Shown here piece after piece: positions 8,682-18,297 of a DNA stretch of 22,807 nucleotides. This DNA comes from Eimeria necatrix. Lineage: Eukaryota > Apicomplexa > Conoidasida > Eucoccidiorida > Eimeriidae. The stretch's first letter is position 1. The number at the start of each line of letters is the position of its first letter. The notes under the pieces are model-generated. The model had not been told where the DNA came from. It made no database searches and worked only from the letters and a program-made list of their open reading frames with translations. The stretch lies in assembly GCF_000499385.1 (NCBI RefSeq), contig NW_013654414.1, positions 1 through 22,807 on the forward strand, written 5' to 3'. Made by a program: the position numbers and the translations under genes.

Positions 8682-11600
8682 ATGGATCTCTCCCCTCTTT
8701 ATGAACAGAGGCCAGCAGTTTCGTGGTTCAGGCTATCACGGCTGATTGGAAAGTACGAAGGGTTTTCTGTGTCTCGCGCCTGTGGTAGTGGAGCGCGACA
8801 CAGCAGAAGCTTCGCTCATTCCTTGGGTATTGCTGGTAAGCACACGTGTCCTGTCTTTTTGTCCTGTGGGTTTCGATGGATGTGGATCATGCTACACCCG
8901 GGGTGTCCCGCGTTTTTTTATGTGCGTGACACGTTGCTCGGGTTTGGCGTGTTTGTAGTCCTGCATGCTGAACGAGTGTGGCTTGATGCAGTAGCACTCC
9001 GCATGCAAATTGATTGTATTAGAAATTTTAGCGCAAGTGCAGTGCGGCAGGACAGGGAGCTGTGCATCGCTGGCGTGAGGTGCTGTTCGTGTTTATCTCC
9101 ACGTTGTGTGGAGTGTCCGATTCCAGTTACACGCAGCAAAGAGCTGGTTGCCTTTTTCTCGGGAAGAAAATGCTGCGGGAAAAGGTCTACAGAAAACAAA
9201 GAAGTGGAAGTTGGCAGCGCTACGTCATAAACTAGTTGGAAACTGAAAGCTTCTTCTGTGCAGAGCCTCCTGCGCCCAGACAACCGCGAATAAAGCTCTT
9301 ACAACTACCTAACCGTTAGTCAACTAAATTTCAGTGGAGGCAGCCACTGCACGCAGCGGTATTTCTCATTGACGGCTGAAGTTTCAGACAGAGACGGGGC
9401 TCAAGAGCGTTGGATCGAGTGTCTAAACAGATACAGAAATAGTAAGCCGCACAAACACTTCTTCAGTACTGGGCCTAATGCGCAGTCTGGCGGAGTTTTG
9501 GGAAGGTTACATGACCTGCACTTACCACGCTATTAACTCATTTCTAGGAGCTACTGAGGCATGCGGCTTGGGATGTTTCTTACTAAACAGAGAGACCTGC
9601 CCTCTGTCACTGATTGAGTTGGGACATCTTCTCCTGCATATTTGTTCCAGAGCTGGCCTGTTCGAGGAGAAGCATCTCGTTGCGAATCAGCAAGTGTAAG
9701 TTCCAGGAACAACAGAAGGATTAAATGCTGGTATCCGTGGGGCGGGTGCTGGCACCAGCCAGCGATGTGCGCGAAATAACTGATCTAATATATGTCAGCC
9801 CTTAACTTTATGAGAATATCATTAAGCATACGCAAACTGCTGTGAATGCCACGAAATGTTCAGGTTTGTTCCATCGAAAACTCTTGCACCTGATGTTCAC
9901 CTTTCCGCCGTGCAGCCCTAAATCACAAGTTGACGCACTTAGCGCACATTGCGTCTAGGTTGGTGTCTAGGTTGGTTTTCCGTAGTTCAGAGCAGCAGTT
10001 GGTGAGCTTGCTAACCAAACTGCAGCTCATCTGGGTAGGCCGCAAGGTCCGTCACGAGATGCTGCGCGTCTGCTGGTATGGACTGGTTCGTAGGGGCGCC
10101 ACACTGCAGAAACCTGGGTGAACAAACTTGCGCTCAGAGTAATGGGCGTAAGCAGAAGCTACATGCAGCGTCGGAATGCTTGAGACGAGTCAAAACATGC
10201 TGGAGAGTGGGCTTACAGTCAGTGAGCCCTAGACTTCTGCGCTTTCTTGAGTAGATGAGAGGTGGGTCCGTGAATTGGAGCGAGCAGCAGCAGGCACTGC
10301 ATGAATTCGCGGCCATTTTGTGAATCAAACGCAGTCGACCACAAATGAAGGCTCTCCGTTTTTGAAGGAAATTTTGGAAGGAATGCATTTTCATGGCCCA
10401 AAGCCGGAGAGGAGAGCTATCAGGGCACCTTGGGGACTCATCTCACACTCCAGCGGCACAAGTCAGATCACGATTGATTTTCTGGGGAGAGATGTAAAGC
10501 GCCTTCAGCGCCTTCGTCGGTCTGTTCACAATACTGTGCAAACCACATCCGTTTATGAACCAAACTTGTAGCGGCGGTACCTTTAAGGCAGTGCATCCCC
10601 CAGGCGATCATTATGCCAGAGCAGACCTGTTGGCCGTAATATTCAGCCGTCGGCCATGGTCCTCAGTTGAGCTAGAATGTGGCTTCGTGAGCATTCAGAA
10701 GCACACTTTTTGGATGAATTTTGAACCATACAAACACCACAATAGCAGTTTCCGGCATGACAAACACCACTACTGTCACAATTTACATGAGTAGCGGCCC
10801 GATGGCTCCTTCAGCCCGTTGATCGGCACTCCAAGAGGTCTTGTGTACCGTGAAATTCGTGTTGTTCGCCATCTATATTGTTCATGCTGGTACACGTATT
10901 TCCACTACAGGGACGCTGGCGTGCTGACCTGTTTTATGAGCCACAATATAAGCAACAGGATATGCTACCAGGGAGGGGTCTTTGAACGTTGCCTTAATCT
11001 GGGTATAGGCTGTTTCGCTGAATGAACCAAAACCATTTATATCTGAGCGTTTAAAAATCTTTTTGCTGGCAAAAGAAGGAAGTTCTTCCTTGCACGTGTT
11101 ACAACAAGTGCACTTCACCCCAACTTGTGATCTGAGCGGAGAGCAGGTACCTAAAAGATAGCACGAAGCCAATGCGATGCACTGGATATAAACTGGAGAA
11201 AAGCACCAGATTTACATGGGCTTCACATGCTGAAAGGTCAACACAAGCCAAATTCATGCAAGTATCACAGGCATCCGTACCAGCTTCACAAACGTAATCA
11301 CAAACCAAATGAAAATGCTCACCTGCCATGATGACAGTACGATTTCTTTTTGAAGATCTCACAGTTTTAAAAGAACGGCCAGTCGATTCGCCTCACCCCT
11401 TTAACAGCTCCGGGCGGCCCTTCGCTCCGTATTTTGCAGAAAAGGGATTGCGTGCTGGTGCACGGTGAACGCTTTGAGCACAGGACCAGAATAAGACCCT
11501 TTTCGAAACTTAATGAGCTCCCAAATGACGTCCTAATCGTCTGTTGGTTGGCGTCTGGTGTCCAGTCGGGAACAGTCTGCCTTCGACATGGCGAGAATGT

Positions 11601-12083
11601 AACGACCATAAGCTTCCAGAGATAGACGGTACCTGCAGTTGTTGACCGGGTAAAGCATACCACTTTCTGCTGAAGCCGTCTGCGTTGCCTCAGTAATGGC
11701 CCTCCAGGCTTTACGTCTCTTTGCGATGGAGGGAGCTCGCCAAGGCCGATCTGCACCTAGTGGGGTGCAAATCAATTTTAAGCTTGAGAAGTGTGCATAC
11801 ATGTTTCGGTTCCTGCGGTCAAATTCTACTTTTGCGCGAGTTAAGATCTTTCGAGCGAGTAGCATTTTCTTCAGTGCTCATCTACGTACGCCGTGTGCTT
11901 AGTTTCAGAGATGCAAGCGACAAAGCTAAGTACGTGCATCAAGCCGTGCACACATTGGCCAGTTCTTGTTGGTATATGGATATGGATCTTCCTCTGATGT
12001 CTAAATGCTACAGATGGATGAACAGCTTTGTTTCCAAACATATTTATGTGCCAGTGACTCCTGAATATCTTGCTTCTGGCTAA
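8682..12083 (+). CDS. Tentative four-exon gene, helical-repeat protein resembling RAP/heptatricopeptide proteins
   Basis: Proposed exons 8682-8835, 9467-9695, 9986-10117 and 11909-12083 give 229 residues with compatible phases at all three junctions. The donors are GTAAGC, GTAAGT and GTGAAC; all acceptors end in AG after a T-rich tract. The start sits in a strong context (CACCATGG). Exon 1 encodes an Arg/Ser-rich N-terminus that could be a mitochondrial leader. Exons 2-4 encode helix-pair-like segments such as LSLIELGHLLLHICSRAGLF, SEQQLVSLLTKL and, in exon 4, HQAVHTLASSCWYMDMDLP followed by VTPEYLAS. This spacing resembles the 37-40-residue repeats of apicomplexan organelle RNA-binding proteins with RAP domains. 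The final TAA interrupts what looks like the start of another repeat, and no RAP domain was found downstream, so the gene may be incomplete, continue by a missed exon, or be a pseudogene. Family assignment is by pattern only. Confidence 0.35.
11440..11625 (+). other. Possible unassigned helical-repeat exon or exon relic
   Basis: It follows a good acceptor (ATTTTGCAG ending at 11439). The plus frame includes KLNELPNDVLIVCWLAS, similar in style to the helical segments of the flanking tentative gene. It lies inside that gene's third proposed intron, but its phases fit neither neighbour with an available donor. It could be an alternative exon, a decayed one, or chance. Confidence 0.2.
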
Positions 12084-12493
12084 CGTACTACAATTGCATG
12101 GCATTACACAGCTCGTTTCGATGAGTTGTGCGCCTAAAACTGAGAAGGCACCCCAGCACGTACGAGAAACACCAGGCCTTCCTAAACAAGAAAAGCTAAA
12201 GGACACAATTTTTCTTTGTACGCCGCTGTAAGATGAAGCATCGAGCGCACAGGGAAAGCAAAGAGGTAGAACGCAAGTAGGTAGGAGGGCTATACGGGCA
12301 CAGTGTACGCCTTGCATGCATGCCAGGAAAACCATTCAACGCGCATTTTTTTAGTTTTCTAGAGGTGGCTGCTGAGCTGTTCCATCTGTTTTGGGGCGTG
12401 CTGAGGGCTCCTAAATGCAGCGCCAAGTGGGTGACTTGCTGGGGGCGCACTGAATTTTGTCTTAAGTTGCTCCAGAGCAATTCCATAAGGCGT
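12084..12493. other. No supported feature
   Basis: One acceptor-like tract (TTTTTTTAGTTTTCTAG, ending at about 12361) precedes a short open frame containing VAAELFHLFWGVL, but the frame runs into the tandem duplication and cannot be supported as an exon. Confidence 0.3.
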
Positions 12494-12963
12494 CCCTGGT
12501 TTTGCCAGTATAGGAATCCGTTGGAGAATCAACGGATTAAAAGGATATTTAGAGCAGTTCAAGGCGTGATAACCCCCGTCTCTACTTCGTTTTGAACAGT
12601 TGAGATATAGAACGGAATCAAAGATCACAGAAAAATGCCCGGAAAGTGACAGTAATCGAGTTGCCCGTTTGCAGTGTCTCGTCGTGCCACATAGTAAGAT
12701 GAATCGCCTTCTACCTCCTGAGATGCAACCCTGGTTTTGCCAGTATAGGAATCCGTTGGAGAATCAACGGATTAAAAGGATATTTAGAGCAGTTCAAGGC
12801 GTGATAACCCCCGTCTCTACTTCGTTTTGAACAGTTGAGATATAGAACGGAATCAAAGATCACAGAAAAATGCCCGGAAAGTGACAGTAATCGAGTTGCC
12901 CGTTTGCAGTGTCTCGTCGTGCCACATAGTAAGATGAATCGCCTTCTACCTCCTGAGATGCAA
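12494..12963. repeat. Exact 235-bp tandem duplication
   Basis: Bases 12494-12728 and 12729-12963 appear identical base for base. Each unit starts CCCTGGTTTTGCCAG and ends GAGATGCAA. Flanking bases differ immediately outside, so the duplication is sharply bounded. Each copy carries a 9-bp-arm hairpin (next feature). Absence of mismatches implies a very recent event, active homogenisation, or an assembly artefact. Confidence 0.97.
12515..12538. repeat. Perfect hairpin in the 235-bp unit
   Basis: AATCCGTTG at 12515-12523 pairs with CAACGGATT at 12530-12538 around a 6-base loop. The second copy lies at 12750-12773. It is followed by no T-run, so nothing supports terminator function. Confidence 0.9.
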
Positions 12964-14492
12964 GCTCTGGCTGGCGTCCTACGCGCCCCTGTCACTCAAT
13001 TTCTACAGAGCTTCTGTGGCACAAACGATCCTTCTGTCTAGAAACTCGCGCTTTCACTCCCCTGGCTAGCATGGGGCGCTGCAAGTAATGCCAGCCGTTC
13101 ATCACGAGCTCCATGACAACTGCATCAATTCTACATACTATCGTCGATGAAAACGCCTCGTCAAGACATACTAGCTATTAGTAGCCACACTATTCATACG
13201 GAACGGAGCCTGCTATCTTCTTGGAAGCCTTTTCTTCCCTCGCTCTCACAGAATCCCTCCACAGCTGGATCCCACCGCTGTAGAACAACAAGCTACCAAA
13301 GCCGGCCTCTAGAACTCTCCAAGTGGTTGTTTAGCAGTACAAACACCCCCATGAATTTCTTGAAATTAATAGATACTTTGGTTTTCATCATGTCTGCGGG
13401 ATAGTTGCTGGCATTTGATGGGGTCAGCATGCACCGCACTCGAAAGACAGCAGAGTTAACACCCCGGATGTGAATGAAGGCAATTGTAGAAATTCAAATG
13501 TCATTGCATAGCAAGCACTTTACGTGATTTTTGTTGTGCCATTCATCTGAACTTTAGCAAGCAAAATGCAAACTTTGTGAATATTAACTACGGGGATGGC
13601 TGCTGACCGTTTGCTTGATCGGAAGCTGTGTTGAAGAACCACCCAGTGGAGCGTAGGCGTGTATGAGCACATCGTTGGTTTGAAGTCGACGTGTTCTTGC
13701 ATTCAGACATGCCAGAAAAAAGTTAATTTATTGAAGTGCGTATTATTTGCAGAAGGCGAAAGCTACGTCGCCGTTGTCTTTCGTATGCAGCGGCTGGTCG
13801 GACAGCTACAGCAGTAATTGTGCAGACGCGTTGCATCGTGCCAATAAATGGGTCGGATTGTAATGGGACGCTGCGGATTCTTCGCTTAGACATTATACAA
13901 ACAAATGTGTCAAAGTAATGCATACTCATATACAAGCAAAATGCTTCATTTGCTCGCTGTACTTAAGGAGTCGCATGAAAAGAACTTCGACCGGAAAGAT
14001 CTGGTATGTTACGAGCGGGTCGCTGCATTCAGGCCTAATACTATAAGAAGCTCAAAACTATTGCTAAAAAGGAAGCCAGAAAAGTTGAAGCATGCGAGCT
14101 ATCATTGCCACCTAGTTTATGGTGGGCATTCTACGCATTTGTGACCACCGTGTCGGACATGAAGTCCGCTGGCAATCGCCACACTGTGTGGTAGTGTGGT
14201 ACAAACGTGATGCGATTTCACTGCACTACATCTAAGCCCTCTGTCCCATTGCTCTTCTGAGTTGTTCCATGGTACTATCGAACAGTTTTTTTCTTCAGAT
14301 GAACGGTCCCGTGGTGTCACTATCTCCTGAATTCCTCTAAAGTTATCGACGTTTTCGTTAAAGCTGTTTAGCGTTACCAACGGCTGGTTCTCTTGTTCAC
14401 TGCAAACAACAGAGATCTACTAAACAAAGTACCTTTCAAAATGCTGATTAAATCGAGCTATTTAGTCTTCCTCAAATTGCAAACTTGTCTAG
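12964..14492. other. Gene-poor stretch
   Basis: No recognised gene. Short plus-strand frames begin at ATG 13147 (85 codons, containing LELSKWLFSS) and near 13740 after an acceptor-like TATTATTTGCAG, but neither has a family match or a consistent continuation. No RNA gene or repeat was seen. Confidence 0.4.
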
Positions 14493-14850
14493 TCCTGTAG
14501 CCTGACTTTGGCAGCGAAGAACTGTGCCGAGGAATCGTCCTCTTTCTCGGAGCTTCGACTGAGTTTAGCAGAATCCTCGATCGTGTATAATGCCCCAAAT
14601 CGCATTGACCAAAATACGCTCCTGCTGCCGAAGAAGCTTAGCTCGCATTTGCCGAGAGCTGCGTGGCTCCTGAGGTCAAGTAGGGAAAGCTACGGACTAC
14701 GTCTCCTTGTCATCATCTCTGCTGCTCTAGCCACAATCTATTTGGTTATGGCATGCTTTGGAGAGCTTAAAGGAAGACAAGTTTCGACTCGAGTGGAGAG
14801 AAATCTTGGAGATGAGACGCTGCCTCTCCGAACTACGTGCGGGGTGAGCC
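14493..14850 (+). CDS. Candidate exon of an unknown single-pass membrane protein
   Basis: An open frame bounded on the left by TTGTCTAG (acceptor-like, TAG at 14490-14492) and on the right by GGG|GTGAGC (donor at 14851). About 119 codons encode a Ser/Leu-rich, charged N-terminal part, then a hydrophobic span LLVIISAALATIYLVMACFG (about residues 77-96), then a basic/acidic tail (KGRQVSTRVERN). There is no in-frame ATG before the membrane span, so it would need an upstream exon, or the start has been lost. The layout (polar tail, one membrane span near the N-terminus, intron soon after) is common in coccidian secreted or membrane proteins of unknown function. No homology is recognised, and neighbouring exons were not found. 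Confidence 0.3.
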
Positions 14851-16727
14851 TTTCAACCTCACTCTGGTAGCAACTGAGAAAACCCCTAGCTCCGTCTCCC
14901 CTATTAGAGATAAATGGACCACAGCCCTGGGTGCAAGTAAGGATAATTTGTGAATGCTGGAAAAGAAATAAGGCGCCGGCGCGCGAAGTTCACCGGCGGC
15001 CGTGTGCATTTTTCCTCAAGGTGAACAGTGCGAACTTTAGACGCAATGAAAATGTGATACAAATGAGAATGGGGCACGTAAGGTACCTTGCCGCGTGGGA
15101 CTAAATACATTGTGACTCAACGGGTCTGAGCGCGCGCTTTGTAAAATTTGAGAACTGGGTTCAGCTTTACGCCACAAAATCAAAGCAGAAAAAGGCTGTT
15201 TCCTCAGCTAATGCGTAAATCGTTGGAAAGTGCCAAATTTTCGACGCATGGCAATGTGACTCGAGTTTTCCGACCGCTCGTTGAGGACGGGATAAAATGA
15301 ATTTCCAGAGATGATTCCAAGGCGGTCTTTTTGCTATGCAATCACGAAATACGCGACAGCATTGGGCAGTACGGCACGATGGGGGAACGTGTGCTCTGGG
15401 TTGGCGTGGAAAACAAATGGTTTCAAAAGGCTCTGGCTGCGGGCGCAACAGCGGTGAGAAAACATCAAGAAGGCTCCCATGTTTGTGCTTTACAACTACG
15501 CGACGCCAGCAACATCTGCGACAGTCTAAAAGATTCAGAAAGACTTGTGCACGTGAACTCTGCATACATTTCTGTAGCGATTATTTGAGTTCCTTTGCTT
15601 GTGTGGTTATTCCTGCTTAGTTGACTGGAGTGAGCTTACAAGCTGCTGGGATTTCTTAAACGAACAACATCTGTGGACAGCAGACACGAGATATGCATTT
15701 TCGAAAATAGCTTGTAGACGGCGTAGGGCTTGAAGAACACGTGGCTCTGTAACGGATTGACTGCACGAGCGCTACCGTGGAGAACTGAATTGCACTCATG
15801 CTGGATTGCAGCTGGCATACCGTCCTACAGTCAAGCATTTCCGTGAGGAAGGGATGACATCTAGGCTGATGAACTGAACCAGAAGCATTGCAAGCATGCA
15901 GTGACATGCTTAAATGTAGTTAAAGAGATGTGCATGACCGAGACAACCTTTATTTTGGGGCTGAGGGAAGAAAAGTGGAACAAACAACATGCAAGGACCG
16001 GAAGCCGGTGAGCATATATTTGAGTCTATTTCGTTTTTAACGGGCAGGGGCGAGTCAGAATTTCACCAAAAGAGTTAGTTTGCTTCGTTGCAGGTGCTTC
16101 ACTAGAAAGATGCGTACTCAGCATTATCTAGGACTGTATCGATGCATTGTAATTCTGGCTGTTGCTTCTACTATCCACAAAGTTAATTTTAATTTGGACA
16201 GAGGGGAGAAGGGAAGAAACCAGACAATATAATGGGGGTAGAAAATCCGTGGAAACTTCGGACTCTCGCATGTAAAGTCGCGGGATGGTGCACCTTCATG
16301 CCACACTTTTATCTGTTATTGAACTTGAATTATATGGCTGAAAAAATGATGGCTAATGCGTACGAGTAAAACGTTTCACGAAAGCTTCAAAACGGAATGA
16401 CAAAGAAGTGCTGTGAGTGGGGTGCGCGAAATTGCGTTCATATGAGGTGAGTAGAAGGCATGTTTGAGTGGCAGCTTCCAGACTTTTGCGGCCGAGAGGA
16501 GATTTTCGCGCTGAGGATGGCAACCGACACGTCCAAAACTAGGTGCTGCATGCAGGACTTGAAACAACAAGGGCGCTGGCGTGCCAGCAGCCCAAAGTGA
16601 TTCTGACTAGCAAAGTTACGATCTTGATGCCATGGATGCGGAGCTGCACGACGAGTACTGCGCAAGCAGTATTCATGGCAAGTTGTAGCTATCAAACGAC
16701 TAGGCCTGCCTGTTATCTCTGGTCAGC
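14851..16727. other. Gene-poor stretch
   Basis: Only short frames. The longest plus frame (about 15331-15588) and the minus frame (15565-15167) overlap each other and have no recognisable motif or matching splice signals. No RNA gene or repeat was found. Confidence 0.4.
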
Positions 16728-17097
16728 AAAATCTTGGATTTGAGGGAAGAAGTCGCATCACACATAAACCACTGCGGCTTTTGTTTATCGCCACCCACGT
16801 AGATCAGCGACTTGCTGTCTCGACGAATAACCACAACAAGGTGGCATCTCCACGAGCCGGGAATTTCCGAAGCCCTAATATGCCTGCTCCTTTGTTCCCT
16901 GTATGCTTTACCCAAAATCTTGGATTTGAGGGAAGAAGTCGCATCACACATAAACCACTGCGGCTTTTGTTTATCGCCACCCACGTAGATCAGCGACTTG
17001 CTGTCTCGACGAATAACCACAACAAGGTGGCATCTCCACGAGCCGGGAATTTCCGAAGCCCTAATATGCCTGCTCCTTTGTTCCCTGTATGCTTTAC
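16728..17097. repeat. 186-bp tandem duplication
   Basis: Bases 16728-16911 and 16914-17097 appear identical (184 bp), offset by 186 bp. Each begins AAAATCTTGGATTTGAGGG and ends CCCTGTATGCTTTAC. Frames across it repeat the same peptide twice, but none is convincing as coding sequence. Confidence 0.97.
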
Positions 17098-17855
17098 ACG
17101 TAGGGCGCGCTGCTAGCTGAAAGGCACTGTGTGTCGGAGCAGTGAGCTACACTCAGAGAGAGAGTGGATCGAGGACTGGGCCAACCTTTTAAGTATGATC
17201 ATCATATTGTTATTTACAAGCTCCTGCACAGAATATGCGAGACTATATGAGACCATCAGATATTTGTCTCTTGCTGTCAGGTGGCGGGATATTCAGGACG
17301 CTAGACGGGACAGTAACTCCAAATGGTGTTAAGAATTGCTTTGGGGACCCAGTTTCATGTACTCAAGCGGCTTGGGCGAAGCGGGCCAATGCCTAGGATC
17401 TGGAGATCTAGTTCTAAGCTCGTTGAAGGAAATGGATTAGCCTTCATTTCCAGCAGCTGTCATGGCGGCTACTCAGCTGTGCGTGGTTTCTTGCCACACG
17501 GGAACAAATTTCTTGGAGACAATATTTTGGAGTCGTTGCTACTGTGGCTGCTACCAAGGGTGCAGGCTGCTTCCTTGTACCTTGAACGAATAGAAGGTCA
17601 GTTTTGGTGCCTCATCCGGGAATCGAACATCTACTTGACACTCGGTCCGCTGCCCGCAGTGTTGTAGGGTTTTCGCTCTGTACGGCGTGGGACTACTCGG
17701 AGAGATATTGTGCATGTATCCCCGGGAATCAAGACATATGTGTGCGAGGCATGCGAAAACAACGAATACTTCCCCTAGCTTCCTTTTTCTTGCTGAAACG
17801 TGCAGGGTGAAAAATAACACTTCTTAGCTTCGTTGAGCTTTGATGGAGTTCTGGC
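17098..17855. other. No supported gene
   Basis: A 114-codon plus frame (17323-17667) begins with ATG but has no recognisable domain and reads through a splice-like AG|GTCAGT site near 17598. A tRNA-like GGGAATCGAAC near 17618 does not fold as a tRNA. Nothing else was seen. Confidence 0.35.
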
Positions 17856-17970
17856 ATGAATGAAAATAACCCACGTGCTCAGGAAGATGATTATGTTTTC
17901 ACCGACAAGCTGAATTATTCACTCTTCGTTGGACTATGCTGGAGTGGCAACTTGGCTGAGCAGAAGGTGA
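17856..17970 (+). other. Possible short first exon at the head of the 115-bp repeats
   Basis: ATG 17856 opens a frame of about 38 codons ending at CAGAAG|GTGAGA, a good donor. The peptide is acidic then mixed (QEDDYVFTDKLNYSLF). The donor is itself part of the 115-bp repeat unit that follows. No partner exon or family was recognised. Confidence 0.2.
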
Positions 17971-18297
17971 GACGTGAACCTTTCGGAATATCAAATGCTT
18001 GCTTGCACGAGAGCACAGTGACCCAATTGCTGGGCCGACGCAATTTTTGGAAAATCCTAGCTCAACTTCGCTGACCAGAAGGTAAGCCCTGGATCTCTCG
18101 GAATATCAAATGCTTGTTTTCTGGAGAGCACAGTGACCCATTTGCTGGACTGACGCCTTTTTGGAAAATTCTAGCTCAACTTCGCTGACCAGAAGGTGAG
18201 CACTGAATCTCTCAGAACACCAGTTGTTTGTTTGCTGGAGAGCGCAGTGGTCCATTTGCTGGGCCGATGCCTATTTGCGAAATTCTAGCTCATGTCG
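17955..18297. repeat. Three imperfect tandem copies of a ~115-bp unit
   Basis: Units begin at 17955, 18070 and 18184, each with GCTGA(G/C)CAGAAGGT(G/A)AG. Shared inner blocks are GAATATCAAATGCTTG (in units 1 and 2), GAGAGC(A/G)CAGTG and TTGCTGG(G/A)C. Copies differ by substitutions and small indels, so the array is older than the exact duplications at 12.5 and 16.7 kb. Confidence 0.9.

Noticed and set aside
8836..9230. Continuation of the 182-codon ORF that begins at 8682
   Set aside because: Possible as an unspliced gene, but the part after the GTAAGC donor at 8836 has no recognisable pattern, while the spliced alternative yields repeat-like peptides; I kept only the first part, in the tentative model.
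9721..9760. Small GC-rich inverted repeat (GGTGCTGGCACC)
   Set aside because: Short palindrome of a kind expected by chance; no function can be argued.
15167..15620. Overlapping frames of 85-132 codons on both strands
   Set aside because: They overlap each other, lack motifs and good splice signals, and their lengths are expected by chance in about 15 kb of non-coding DNA.
12494..17097. CRISPR-like or phage-like repeat structure
   Set aside because: Only two copies per repeat, units of 186-235 bp, no short regular repeats with spacers, and the context is clearly eukaryotic.
17605..17690. tRNA-like signal on the minus strand (GTTCGATTC followed by ...GCACCA)
   Set aside because: The T-stem does not pair (only the first pair is complementary), and no matching 5' acceptor strand (GCCTCAT) is found upstream, so it is not a tRNA; chance or a very decayed copy.
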